DNA from: Omphalotus guepiniiformis
Lineage: Eukaryota > Basidiomycota > Agaricomycetes > Agaricales > Omphalotaceae
Length of the DNA: 64,000 bases
Direction of reading: 5' to 3'
NCBI GenBank assembly: GCA_028554645.1
Contig: JAQOOI010000057.1
Location: forward strand, 248,001 to 312,000
Below, in pieces: positions 22,234 to 31,560 of the stretch; positions within the stretch are counted from its first letter, which is position 1; each line of letters begins with the position of its first letter. The position numbers and the translations under genes are program-made. The notes beneath the pieces are model-generated. The model was not told the DNA's origin and ran no database searches. It saw only the letters and a program-made list of their open reading frames with translations.

Positions 22234-24106
22234 GGTGGGAGAGGTGAGGTTACCGCGGTATAGGAGGGGGTTCGGGTGGATGGTAGGAGATGATAGCTTC
22301 AGCAGGACCGTGAGGTGGACAGAGAGGGAGGAAAGATTGCCACGACCGAGCGGGGAGGAGTTTCTGAACGCCGCAGCGGTTAAAACAGTCGAGGAGCATC
22401 CAGAGTTGTTCCAAATCGTCACTCCAGTCAAAGCGGATGTTCTCAAACGTCTGTGTAGAGACCACCCTAATCAGCCATTCGTCGAATCTGTTTGTGAAGG
22501 CTTCAAGGAAGGTTTTTGGCCATGGGCAACGACGAAACATCTCCACGGGTATCCGGAGACATGGGATAACTCATGGATGCCGCCACGTTCGATTGACGAA
22601 AGACGTTTCTTGCACGAGCAACGAGACATCGAGGTGTCTAAAGGTTTCTTTTCGCCATCGTTTGGACCGGATCTGCTACCGGGGATGTATAGTTCACCAA
22701 TCCATGCGGTCCCAAAACCAAAATCAAACAAGTTCCGATTAGTAGTGAATCAGAGTGCAGGAGAGTACGCACCCAACACGATGATCTTACACGAAGACAT
22801 CAAGGGCGCTCCTCTGGACACTATTCAGCTTCTAGGTGCGGCACTGCTGGCCTATCGGCACCGTCACGGAAAGGAGGTTAAACTCCGAATGTTCAAATCG
22901 GACATCGCAGGAGCGTATCGCTTATGCCCAATGCACCCATTATGGCAGATAAAGCAAGTCATTACGACGAATCAACCAGTTTCAGAAGAGATAGAGAGTG
23001 GGCAGGCATTCACGGTGACGAGGAACGTCGACCGTAACAATGCGTTCGGAAACAGAAGTGGTGGTAGAGTTTTCATCTCCTTCAATGCCTTGGTAACATG
23101 GGTGGCGAGGAATGTAGAACATATCGACAATATCTTCACGTATGTCGACGATGACTATGGCTTTGAACCCGATGAGGAATTGGTGTTCTATGAACCCTAC
23201 AAAGAATACTACCCATCAAGTCAAACGAAACTGCTCCTCCTGTGGGATAGACTAGGAATTCCGCATGACAAGCCGAAGCAGATCCATGGACTCATTCTCC
23301 CTATTATCGGTTTCGACGTTGATCCAAACGCCATGTCCGCGACAATGTCTCCTGAATCTAAGGAGGAACTGGTGGACGCAATCAGAGAGTTCATTAAGGC
23401 CAGGAGACGTACCCTTAACGCGTTCCAGCAACTCGCAGGTTGGGCTAACTGGTCCTTCAATGTACATCCTCTACTCAAACCGGGTCTCTGTCATGTCTAC
23501 GAGAAGATGAAGGGGAAGTCGAAGCCCTTCGCGGAGATAGCAGTTAGCAAGGGGGTAAAAGACGACTTGGGGTGGTTGGCAAACCATCTGGAAAAGTCGC
23601 AAGGTGTTTTCTTTTTCGACTCGTTGATGTGGGAAGTAAAAGAAGCGGACCTCGTGATCTATTGCGACGCGTGTTTAGAAGGCATGGGGTTTTGGATTCC
23701 CGAGCGACAGCTGGGTTTCGTTGCCCCCGTTCCTTCTAATTCTCCAGTCGACAATATATTCTACTTCGAGGCATTATGTATAGTCTCTGCCATTCACTAT
23801 GCCGCGTCCAACGGTGTCACCCACAAGCGTCAAAAATTGGTAGTTTTTTCCGACAGTATGAACTCTGTCGACATTTTCAGTTCCCTCCGAGCGACGCCAG
23901 CATACAATCCTCTCGTCAAATTCGCAGTCGACCTAATGCTCGAACACAACATCGACCTTCGGGTCCTCCACATTGCTGGTGACGACAACCGAGTTGCGGA
24001 TGCGCTTTCGCGGTCCAAACTCGATCTCGCCATTTCCCTACAACCACAACTTTCAGTTGCAACGTTTCAACCCCCTCGACAGGCGCTGGGGGCAGTCAAA
24101 AAATGA
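20936..24106 (+). CDS. Ngaro copy 1 ORF2, reverse transcriptase / RNase H (open frame; true start nearer 22200)
   Basis: The frame is open for 1056 codons and overlaps all of ORF1 in another frame. The recognisable enzyme begins near 22200 (VRLPRYRRG). RT motifs: FRLVVNQSAGEYAPNTM, FKSDIAGAYRLCPMHP, the YVDDDYG active site near 23145. RNase H: IYCDACLEGMGFW, the E of YFEALCIV, FSDSMNSVD and DNRVADALSR. How ORF2 is expressed is not visible: frameshift, reinitiation after the ORF1 stop, or splicing are all possible. The stop TGA overlaps the recombinase start in ATGA (24103-24106). Confidence 0.85.
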   Translation: MYPQPDHPKLSLGQRITDHPTTILPPVSLLKRMSSNPRDWTSMPTQSLALRLSLNPLDREESVNPPLCERSPPLCWNCIQAAMTSAQALSSPSWSMSKTSMQRGKRPHDMGNKQEGNILCKRVKLSQPLMQESTSKSPERLINRLFDQPLKNGAIIRSDHDHHPQRTLSQRLSGTKSTKICSLGSSTTLSEPQLFHRISSEHTSSSKTTCRTLSSVSRGLSPRSPVPVIPIPNGVHSLKEGQQILMPSLEVYTPLLLAKTASRNWGIDLSCESRENRTSARVLSPKGTGSTLSESIERQSSLPSRIAEVNWKSGTNTLLHSSQPSALLSTDESYPTTKPPVNISEVGEICPLKTLAASSILKPPTSMPTELESMTETPAARRKRERLGREILVESGMPGYASWEESVNTHMYATNVINQDTSLPIVGQKERSEVGEVRLPRYRRGFGWMVGDDSFSRTVRWTEREERLPRPSGEEFLNAAAVKTVEEHPELFQIVTPVKADVLKRLCRDHPNQPFVESVCEGFKEGFWPWATTKHLHGYPETWDNSWMPPRSIDERRFLHEQRDIEVSKGFFSPSFGPDLLPGMYSSPIHAVPKPKSNKFRLVVNQSAGEYAPNTMILHEDIKGAPLDTIQLLGAALLAYRHRHGKEVKLRMFKSDIAGAYRLCPMHPLWQIKQVITTNQPVSEEIESGQAFTVTRNVDRNNAFGNRSGGRVFISFNALVTWVARNVEHIDNIFTYVDDDYGFEPDEELVFYEPYKEYYPSSQTKLLLLWDRLGIPHDKPKQIHGLILPIIGFDVDPNAMSATMSPESKEELVDAIREFIKARRRTLNAFQQLAGWANWSFNVHPLLKPGLCHVYEKMKGKSKPFAEIAVSKGVKDDLGWLANHLEKSQGVFFFDSLMWEVKEADLVIYCDACLEGMGFWIPERQLGFVAPVPSNSPVDNIFYFEALCIVSAIHYAASNGVTHKRQKLVVFSDSMNSVDIFSSLRATPAYNPLVKFAVDLMLEHNIDLRVLHIAGDDNRVADALSRSKLDLAISLQPQLSVATFQPPRQALGAVKK

Positions 24107-25110
24107 GTTTCACAGTCTCTGCAAAGTCTCGGCAGCCCATCAGGGAAGCCTGGACTATGCAACGCTTGGTACACGAACGTGCCGTTGCGTTGGGTATGGC
24201 CATCGACTCTTCCACAAGGTCGACCTACACCTCAGCGTTGAACTCGTATATAACTTTCTGCAATCTACACCATTTTCCCATTGAGCCTACCGAGGACACG
24301 CTCTCTTTCTTTGCTGTCTACATGTCTCGTCACGTAGAGCCTCGGACCGTGGACTCCTACCTTTCAGGTATCTGTAATCAACTGGAACCACACTTTCCTA
24401 ACATTCGTGCCGTTCGCAAACACCTTCTGGTTTCACGCACACTAAAGGGCTGCAAACGACTATACAGTAGCCCCGTTAAACGTAAACTGCCGCTCAGTGT
24501 CAACGACTTGTCACTTGTGGTCACCAAACTACGAGGATCAACTGACCACGACGACATGCTCTTTCGAGCAATGATCCTCACTGGTTTTCATGGTTTACTG
24601 CGTCTAGCAGAACTAAGTATGCCAGACACGAAGAAGCTACAAAACATGAGAAAGGTCACCAAACGTTCTTCCGTGCAGTGGCTCGACCATGCCTTTAGCT
24701 TCGAGCTGCCTTCTCATAAGGCTGATCCTCTCTTTGAGGGGAACCGACCCGTCATACGCAAACATCCCGCCTTTGCCGACATAATTGATCCTTATCCTAC
24801 TTTCGTCGCCTACATCCGTTCGCGAGACAAGAAATTCCCACTTCACCCCAATCTTTGGCTACGATCCTCTGGAACGACACCTACTCGCTCCTGGTTTATA
24901 TCGTACCTTCGAAAATTCTTTCCAAATTCTAACATTGCCGGTCAGTCCATGCGCGCAGGTGGTGCGACTGCACTAGCAGAATTGGGAATTTTACCACACA
25001 TAATCCAAGGAGTGGGCAGGTGGTCATCAGAGGCGTTTAAAATCTACATTCGAAAAAACCCGGTTATGCTACAGGCTTTCTTGTTCAGGGAAACGCCATC
25101 CGCTCGTTAG
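24103..25110 (+). CDS. Ngaro copy 1 ORF3, tyrosine recombinase
   Basis: 335 codons. The N-terminal half is a SAM-like DNA-binding region (STRSTYTSALNSYITFC). The catalytic half shows R in GFHGLLRLAEL, then SMRAGGAT (the H/KxxR box), GRWSS and the nucleophile candidate Y in FKIYIRKNP. This enzyme would insert the circular DNA product instead of an integrase. Its start overlaps the ORF2 stop by four bases (ATGA), an arrangement that suits stop-start coupled translation. The broken homolog is at 34684-35802. Confidence 0.88.
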   Translation: MSFTVSAKSRQPIREAWTMQRLVHERAVALGMAIDSSTRSTYTSALNSYITFCNLHHFPIEPTEDTLSFFAVYMSRHVEPRTVDSYLSGICNQLEPHFPNIRAVRKHLLVSRTLKGCKRLYSSPVKRKLPLSVNDLSLVVTKLRGSTDHDDMLFRAMILTGFHGLLRLAELSMPDTKKLQNMRKVTKRSSVQWLDHAFSFELPSHKADPLFEGNRPVIRKHPAFADIIDPYPTFVAYIRSRDKKFPLHPNLWLRSSGTTPTRSWFISYLRKFFPNSNIAGQSMRAGGATALAELGILPHIIQGVGRWSSEAFKIYIRKNPVMLQAFLFRETPSAR

Positions 25111-25210
25111 CACAACGTCCATGCTACCACTTTCAATTGCATCCACTTCCTCTCTCCTTCTAATAGCCATTACGGCGCACATACACGTTGCGCTCGGCCT
25201 ATCAATGTAT

Positions 25211-25277
25211 GGTTGCCCGCCGGGGCGATGCTTCGGGCTAAATGTGTGCGAGTCTCACGGAGAACTGAAGCGATTGG
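25211..25277 (+). repeat. Ngaro copy 1 split repeat B1
   Basis: 67 bp from GGTTGCCCGCC to GCGATTGG, identical in length to B2 (25748-25814) and directly joined to A2. Confidence 0.88.
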
Positions 25278-25715
25278 TCGAGTTTAAAAGAGATTTTACG
25301 CTAGTTCAATCGCAAGGTGAGCATCATTTAGCCAACAAACCTTTACAACGCCTGACCGTGTCAGGCGTTAGACCCTATCGTGGGTCACGTACGTGGGCAC
25401 TTGTTGCCGGGCATCGTATGCCGCGTAAACTGGCACCGTGTGCCGCGTCGTGAGCACCGTGTGCCACGAAAATGGCATCGTATGCCCGCGAAGTCATGGC
25501 AATACGGCTGTGCAAACTTGGACATTTCGTCTCGGACATTTTGGACATAGTTCTTTCTCTTTATGTTTCATTTTTCATGTAGATAGGCAGACGGACAGTA
25601 AGACAAAGGTCTTACCACCCCTTGTCTTCACTCGTTCGTCTGCAGGTATGTTGTATCTCATACGGACTACTCTTTGGACTTATTCATTTCGTATGAAGTT
25701 GTACAGATTTCGTTA
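25278..25715 (+). repeat. Ngaro copy 1 split repeat A2
   Basis: 438-bp direct copy of A1 with a handful of substitutions, mostly around 25500-25580. It keeps all the CGT-apex hairpins. Confidence 0.9.
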
Positions 25716-25747
25716 CCCACCCTCCCATGTATTTCCCTTTAGTTGTA

Positions 25748-25814
25748 GGTTGCCCGCCGGGGCGATGCTTCGGGCTAAATGTGTGCGAGTCTCACGGAGA
25801 ACTGAAGCGATTGG
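25748..25814 (+). repeat. Ngaro copy 1 split repeat B2 (right end)
   Basis: 67 bp, same as B1, separated from A2 by a 32-bp unique spacer. The next base returns to PIF/Harbinger sequence. Confidence 0.88.
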
Positions 25815-26676
25815 ACTCATATAAGCGAGCTTAGCCGAGTCTCCGAATCTCGCCAACGAGCTCGCATGAGCGGAGTTCGAATAACAACCCATTTCTAAAT
25901 CTTCATCTGGAAGGAGGGTATGACCCCCCCTTCCAGACCCAGAATGCGTTTCTAAACTGATTTTAAGCTCCGATCGGACATAACCCTTCCTTTTTTGTTC
26001 AATGCCGTGACAGCGCAACAGGGTCTTCCACGACCCTTCGTGCCCATCTGCTCAGCTACTCTCATCTTGCCCTCCACTTGTCTCGTCCTCCTTTAGCTGC
26101 AGCCGTCAAAACTTCAAGACCGGATGCGTAATCTCAAGACTCATAGTGGACATATGTGGACAGAAGAGAGAGAGAGACAGAGAGAGAGAGAGCAGCAGCA
26201 TGGGGCTTGAAGGGATTGCAGAGATGCATTGGAGCGAGGCGAGGCAGAGGAGGGACAGTTTGTACTACGAGGATGAGAAAGACTCTATGGCCAATACGAA
26301 CATGTTTCAATCAAATCGCGAGATGGAGAACCCGAGTCACGACGCGAGTTGGTGTATGAGAATGAAGCTTCAATGTTCAACAACCACTCTGCTTGTGTCG
26401 CTGTTGGATACGACACGTAGCGCCCTGTATCATCTTCATATGCTTTCACCGACGCTTAGGCGCCCTGTATCATCTGCATATGCTTTCACCTCCAGTCCCT
26501 GCAGAACGGCCGTTCCATCTGAGATGTTGGGTGATCCTATATGAAATACTGAACAGTACCGACATCTCCCTCTTGTTGTGAGTGTCGGCGGAGATGCACT
26601 AGAACACACCCAGCCTTTGCTGAAAAGGTATATAAGTCGTCTAATCAAATGCTCCCCTGCTTTCTGCATTATTACA
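25815..26676. other. PIF/Harbinger subterminal non-coding region
   Basis: It contains a GA-rich simple repeat (about 26166-26195) and a tandem duplication of about 36 bp (CGCCCTGTATCATCTTCATA type, 26422-26492). No exon could be assigned with confidence; it may hold the 5' leader of the Myb-like gene. Confidence 0.5.
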
Positions 26677-28557
26677 ATGCTGCCTAATTCTTTTGCTCAA
26701 CAGACCTACCATGGTGTTGCCACCGAAGACAACCATCGTGCAATGGGACACAATGGGAGCTGGCCCTATAATAGTCGTATGAATGATAGTCTGGTGAGTT
26801 AGTTCACAATGTCTCTATGATCAAGCTGATACCTTCTTCGCAGAGACTTCCTCCTTTGACGGCAGCAGTGGGTTTTAACCGCGACTCACAATTGGATGCA
26901 GGGGCTGTATGTTACTTCTTGTTGACTATTTATGACACCTAACATGTTTTATGTGTAGAGAATGTTACCGCCATTCTTGGGGCCAGCATTCAGCTCTCCA
27001 AGTTCATTTGCGATGCCCTTCAGTCATTTTCAAGGTGCTTCTCCATCACATGAGGTACGCACCGTGAATAGTCGCATACACAAACCACTGACCCGTAAAG
27101 TTTCTAGACACGAGTCCCGCTCTCGAATCGAAACGGCGATGCTGCTTTACAGAGTGGTGTGAATAAAGAAGTAGAGTGTTTGAGTCCTCGTTGGACTAAT
27201 TCAGATGAGACGCCACTTGCTGAAGATGATGAGAATGATTTCCCTCTACCTCATCAAATACTCTCGCAAGTTGCTCGTCCTGCAATCAAGGTGGCTGGAG
27301 AACGACATGCAGATCTCAAAGGTAAAGGAAAAGCGAAGGCAAGTGGTGACGATGGAGCGGGAACTGTAAAGAAGGTAGCCGGAACAAAACGTAAAAGTAC
27401 TGTCTCCGGGGAGAAACGTCAAAAGGGACGTCAGTCTGGTGCTGTCAACTACAGTGATGAAGACGTCGATCTCTTGCTTGACTGTGTGGAGGAGAGGCTG
27501 CCGCTGGCACAGACTGCTTGGAACAACGTTGCCAGATGCTTCAATAAAGCCGCGGTCGTAAATGGAAGACCAGAACGCACTGCAAAATCACTCGAAGCAA
27601 AATACAAGCAGGTATGTTTACTTGTGTGATGTTCTAAGCTTGTCTAATCCACGTCACATTGGTCTAGCTATATAAAACAAAGAAGCCAACAGGTGAAGCT
27701 GAAATTCCACCACATGTAGAGAGAGCTCTCGAGATTGAAGAAATGATCAACGAGAAGGCCGCCACGCGTGATATCGACGATACTGAGCTGGCCGATGGAT
27801 TATTAGATCAAGGAGACGATGAGTCTGACGTTGAGATTATTCCCCCTACAACAAAGAAGGTCAATTGGATTTCATACTCACCTATTCCTCGCACTCATTT
27901 TAAACTTTGTCTTAAGGTTAAGACAGAACATTTGGCCACAGGACCAATTGTCCGCCGTGGTCCAACTCCGAAAATGTCAGGCTCACGACGAGCAGGCCAG
28001 GCAGCTGCAGCTGAAAACTTTTTAAACTCTGTCTCAAACACGCTGGATCCCGCTGCTCAGATGATTCGAGATGAACAACAGTCTGCTCGTTCGCTTCAGA
28101 CCACGCAACTGATAATGTTGAATGGTCAAGTGCGTGAGTTGCAGCGAACTGTTGATAATTTGCGGCAGCAACTCTCTGAAGCTGAGCGGCGAGCAGATCG
28201 GGCTGAGAGTCGAGCAGATCGGGCTGATATGATGTCCATGCTTCGTGGCCATGGCGCTCCACCCTCTCGCAATCGTCATTCTAGTCCTCCACCCTCTCGC
28301 AATCGTCATTCTAGTCCTCCACGCAAACACCGAAGGATCATCCGCCGTGAAACCGTCTACCCTGATGGAGGAGCAGCAACTGCATTTCTTGATCTGAATG
28401 ATGCAAACCTCAGTCCACGCACCTCAGATGACTTCTATGCTGTTAACGAGGACCCTGCAACTTCTGGTATCCGGCATCATTTCCGTGAAGTTTCTGTTGG
28501 TATGTTTTGTTCTCTTATTGACATGTTATACGCTGATTTCAAGTAACAAGACAATAG
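26677..28557 (+). CDS. PIF/Harbinger accessory Myb/SANT-like DNA-binding protein
   Basis: Early exons join in phase 0 with clean GT-AG introns: ATG at 26677; introns open at about 26794, 26912 and 27055, and the fourth exon starts at about 27153. A further intron lies at about 27612-27667. The core (YSDEDVDLLLDCVEERLP ... WNNVARCFN) is a Myb/SANT-like helix-turn-helix of the kind carried by basidiomycete Harbinger elements. Then follow an acidic segment, a coiled coil with repeated ERRADRAESRADRAD, and two copies of PPSRNRHSSP. The last intron (about 28500-28543) leads to a short final exon with stop at 28555-28557. In Harbinger elements such a protein escorts the transposase to the nucleus and the element ends. 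It is tail to tail with the transposase gene. Confidence 0.78.
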
Positions 28558-28641
28558 TACCGACGATGATTGAGACAGGTAGAGAAAGATCACAACAATA
28601 AAAGTACAAATAAATGAAGACGACAGTCTGTAGCTAGAATT

Positions 28642-30030
28642 TTATTCTGTCTGTAAATAGAATCTATGAACCCTATCATGTTTACGCTGCTCTCCAAATA
28701 CCATATTCTCAAAGTTGTCCCAAATTCTTGCCTGCCCATTTGCCTTCCATATCGGCATATACACTGTACGGATCTGATTATGACCAACAGTTCGAGTCCG
28801 AAAGTTAAACAAGCGAGTACATAATTCCAACAAGACAAGTCTTTCGCTGTCATTGTTGGCCTTCATTGGAAGGCGAAGCCTGCCAAAGCTACCCTGCATG
28901 GTCCGCATTCCCCACTCAGCAGTCTGCCGGAAAGCAAGTAGCTGCTTGTCGAAAGCTATCGCGTGCTCACGTTCCTCTTGTGAGGCAGGGAGTCGAGAGC
29001 CCTCCTTTATAGGTGCACGAATCTTCCCAGCAATCTGGTCGGTACCGCGAGGGAAAGCAGTATCAGCGACAAGATAGTACCCATCCGGAGTTTGGCTATT
29101 GAGCTTATCGTAGATTGATTTGGCAACCCGTGCATCATGCCAGCTCCCGGGAGCATTGATACGACATCCAATTATTATACCTGAAATCTCATGAGTGAAG
29201 TGCATACCAAGTACATGAATGTAGATACCTGTAGGAGCAAAAGCAAATACATTTGAGATGAAATGTTCGTGTAGCCAGCCATTGTATGTGGAATTTTCGA
29301 TCTCATCATCCTCATATGAAGTCTGCACCGGAATCTTGAGTCCGTCGAGTGATCCAAATGCTCCTACAAGCAACGAATGACGAGCAAGAATCAAAGTTTC
29401 CCATTCAATAAATTCATGTTCTCGTGGCCAAGCGATTCGAGCGTCATCCATCCGGCGTAATGTCGTGAGTAAGATCTTCAATGAAAACGAGATATAACGA
29501 GAGACTGTGGTGGGAATGAGTGCAAAGATCTGCATAAGACTGACTTCTCGCATTGTGGAGTTAAGGTAGTGGAGAGCAAGACCAAGTGCACCAGCTGCAT
29601 CAAGTGATCGTCGATAGGGTCGTGGTGCAGCAGTTGAAGGAACATCATTTCGTGGAATTGAGTTAAACTCCCAGAAAGTCGTAAATCCACTGCTAAGAAT
29701 TGCATGAAAAGCCGTGACACTGAATCCCATCGTTGTGATAAAGGCCCGGTCACTCTGACTGTGATAGAGAACCTGCCACGGGGTATCATCTCGAGGATTT
29801 GGGAGCAGCTGGGGGCGGGTCAAATACAACCGGGTCAAAGCACGCTGCTCTGCACGCGCACGACGAGCTTCTAATGCACCATAAACCATTGTAGAAGCAA
29901 CAAGAAGGAGATTTTGATTGAAGTGGTAACTCTGTTGAAATTGTGTATCATCATTTAGCAGGAGGAGCAATAGCGCATCGTCGTCGTCGTCCATAAAGAA
30001 CTTTGCTAACTGTGGGAAAATTCTAATCAT
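28642..30030 (-). CDS. PIF/Harbinger (HARBI1-like) DDE transposase
   Basis: A single-exon frame of 462 codons. The DDE superfamily-4 triad can be placed: first D in GSLDGLKIPVQ, second D in GSWHDARVAKSIY (or in the following YYLVADTAFPRG, which is strongly conserved), and a C-terminal acidic residue in SERLVLLELCTRLFNFRTR. The N-terminal region has a helix-turn-helix-like segment with MREVSLMQIFALIPTTVSRY. Length is usual for the family. The intact frame plus perfect terminal repeats suggest a recent, potentially mobile copy, though the nested Ngaro more than doubles its length. Confidence 0.9.
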   Translation of the reverse strand: MIRIFPQLAKFFMDDDDDALLLLLLNDDTQFQQSYHFNQNLLLVASTMVYGALEARRARAEQRALTRLYLTRPQLLPNPRDDTPWQVLYHSQSDRAFITTMGFSVTAFHAILSSGFTTFWEFNSIPRNDVPSTAAPRPYRRSLDAAGALGLALHYLNSTMREVSLMQIFALIPTTVSRYISFSLKILLTTLRRMDDARIAWPREHEFIEWETLILARHSLLVGAFGSLDGLKIPVQTSYEDDEIENSTYNGWLHEHFISNVFAFAPTGIYIHVLGMHFTHEISGIIIGCRINAPGSWHDARVAKSIYDKLNSQTPDGYYLVADTAFPRGTDQIAGKIRAPIKEGSRLPASQEEREHAIAFDKQLLAFRQTAEWGMRTMQGSFGRLRLPMKANNDSERLVLLELCTRLFNFRTRTVGHNQIRTVYMPIWKANGQARIWDNFENMVFGEQRKHDRVHRFYLQTE

Positions 30031-30139
30031 ACCCCATTCACGTCGTCGGACATATCCTTTGAGGCTGTTCTAAATCTAAAAAGGGTCCACGGTTTTCTAA
30101 ACCAGAGCTAGATATTTTTTCGGACTCCGCTTTGATGTA

Positions 30140-30182
30140 TTTAGAAAATAATCTAGGTTTCTAAGTCCACGGGAGGTCATCC
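30140..30182 (-). repeat. Right terminal inverted repeat of PIF/Harbinger
   Basis: Read on the minus strand it starts GGATGACCTCCCGTGG, then diverges slightly from the left copy while keeping TAGAAACCTAGATT. It is followed by target copy AAT at 30183-30185 and then the AKR exon. Confidence 0.85.
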
Positions 30183-31023
30183 AATAGTACGCGAGAATAT
30201 GTGAACCAATCTGGTCTATCTCGAGCAGCCATTTTTAATTCTGTCAATGCTTCACTTGAGCGTCTTGACACGCCATATATCGATCTTCTTCAGATACATC
30301 GTATTGATCCCGATACACCAGTAGAGGAAACAATGAAAGCACTCCACGACCTCGTTCAAAGCGGCAAAGTCAGATACATTGGTGCTAGCTCCATGAGATG
30401 TTGGCAATTTGCCCGTTTCAACGAGGTTGCCGCGAGGAACGGGTGGACGAAATTCGTGAGCATGCAAAACGAGTATTCACTTTTGTACCGTGAAGAGGTG
30501 AGGTAGTTTATTATTCACGTGTTCATCCACGTAGTTTTAATGTTTAAAGTTTTCTTATTCGCTATTTTGCAGGAACGTGAAATGATCCCTTACTGCGAAT
30601 TCAATGGGATTGGTATTATACCCTATTCTCCTCTGGCCGGCGGACTTCTTTGTCGTCCTATTGGGGATGAAGCTACGGAGCGAACCGAAAGTTTCAGAGG
30701 AACCTCTTATGAACGTAAGTTCTCTGAGGCAGATAAGGAAATTATTTCTCGTGTCGAAGAACTCGCGAAGAACAAGGGGGTAAAGATGGGACAGATTGCC
30801 CTTGCGTGGGTACAGTCCAAGATCAGCAGTCCCATTGTAGGAACCTCATCCATAAAACGCCTGGATGAAATTATCGTGGACAAGCTTTCGTTTTCATTAA
30901 GTGAAGATGAAATGAAGTACCTTGAATTTCCGTAAGTGACTCATTTCGTGGTTGAAACAAATTCTCATGTTACTGTACATACGACATAGGTACCTCGCGA
31001 AACCTGTACGCGGCCACCTGTAG

Positions 31024-31560
31024 GTGGGATGCCACGATGACCGGAACTACCGTGCGTTTCTTGGCCTTATCTACTGGGTCGACTCTTTCGTGTGCGGTGT
31101 GTTGGGATTCTGGAGGCGTGACCAGCTAGTTGTTGGTGGACTGTATGTACGTACCATCGACCCTGGCATGTATGACGACTCCTTACACTCGTTTAAGCAA
31201 ATCGATATACTATCATGTTTCGGCGTCTACGCCATCTGAGTACGAGAGAGGATCACGGGTCCACTTTGCCTTGAATGAAGCATGAGGGAATGATGTATAG
31301 CTCTGTCCTGCCAGGTGTATATGGAGCGATCAGAAATGAATGTCAACTATTGACTATTGCGAACCAGTACCTTTTTCGAAAAAAACATCCGCGATGAATT
31401 GACAAAGCGCTGACTGCGACATATAGCTCATAGCGCGGCTGAAGGGGGGGCTTGTCAGGGCGTGTCACCCGACCTCCATGGCATTTAAATTCCTAGGACC
31501 TGGAAAGTTCTCACCTATCAACTGCTTCACATCACCTTTACTTACTAGTCAACCCTGCCA
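31024..31560. other. Intergenic spacer between the two AKR genes
   Basis: 540 bp, probably the terminator of the first and promoter of the second AKR gene. A G-rich run lies at about 31444-31450. No other feature was seen. Confidence 0.45.

Larger units (their letters stand above)
20450..25814 (+). mobile_element. Ngaro-type (DIRS order) tyrosine-recombinase retrotransposon, copy 1
   Basis: Three ORFs (Gag-like, RT-RNase H, tyrosine recombinase) are flanked by split direct repeats in the order A1 - ORFs - B1 - A2 - B2. A1 and A2 are both 438 bp, B1 and B2 both 67 bp. Ends are TCGAGTTTAAA and GCGATTGG, and the internal B1/A2 joint reads GCGATTGG-TCGAGTTT, as expected from a circular intermediate. 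No target-site duplication is needed for this class and none is seen. No methyltransferase domain is present, which fits Ngaro rather than DIRS1. A1 and A2 differ at only about nine sites, and all ORFs are intact. Confidence 0.92.
20407..30182. mobile_element. PIF/Harbinger DNA transposon (autonomous type) with nested Ngaro
   Basis: Perfect 16-bp terminal inverted repeats GGATGACCTCCCGTGG ... CCACGGGAGGTCATCC are flanked by a 3-bp duplication AAT (20404-20406 and 30183-30185). Similarity of the ends continues inward imperfectly (TTTCTAAACTAAAT against TTAGAAACCTAGAT). Two tail-to-tail genes are carried, a Myb/SANT-like protein (26677-28557) and a HARBI1-like transposase (28642-30030, -), the two-gene design of this superfamily. 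Without the nested Ngaro element it would be about 4.4 kb. After removing Ngaro the left end reads TTTTCTAA-ACTCATATAAGCGAG, matching the reverse of the right end (TTTTCTAAATACATCAAAGC), which confirms the nesting order. Confidence 0.92.
19896..31023 (+). pseudogene. Aldo-keto reductase gene split by a transposon insertion
   Basis: Exons 19896-19955, 20005-20040, 20111-20245 and 20308-20406 encode the N-terminal half; 30186-30497, 30573-30931 and 30990-31023 encode the rest. The PIF/Harbinger element sits exactly between them. Removing it with one AAT target copy joins GCT AAT to AGT ACG in the correct frame, and no other lesion is visible. The AKR catalytic tetrad can be placed: D in IDTAN, Y in NSYSNG, K in IATKC, H in LLQIHR. 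The protein resembles fungal AKRs that reduce aldehydes or ketones of secondary metabolites with NADPH; the substrate is unknown. The tandem neighbour at 31561 has the same exon plan and acts as the reference. With 9.8 kb inserted in an exon the gene should be non-functional now. Confidence 0.92.
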
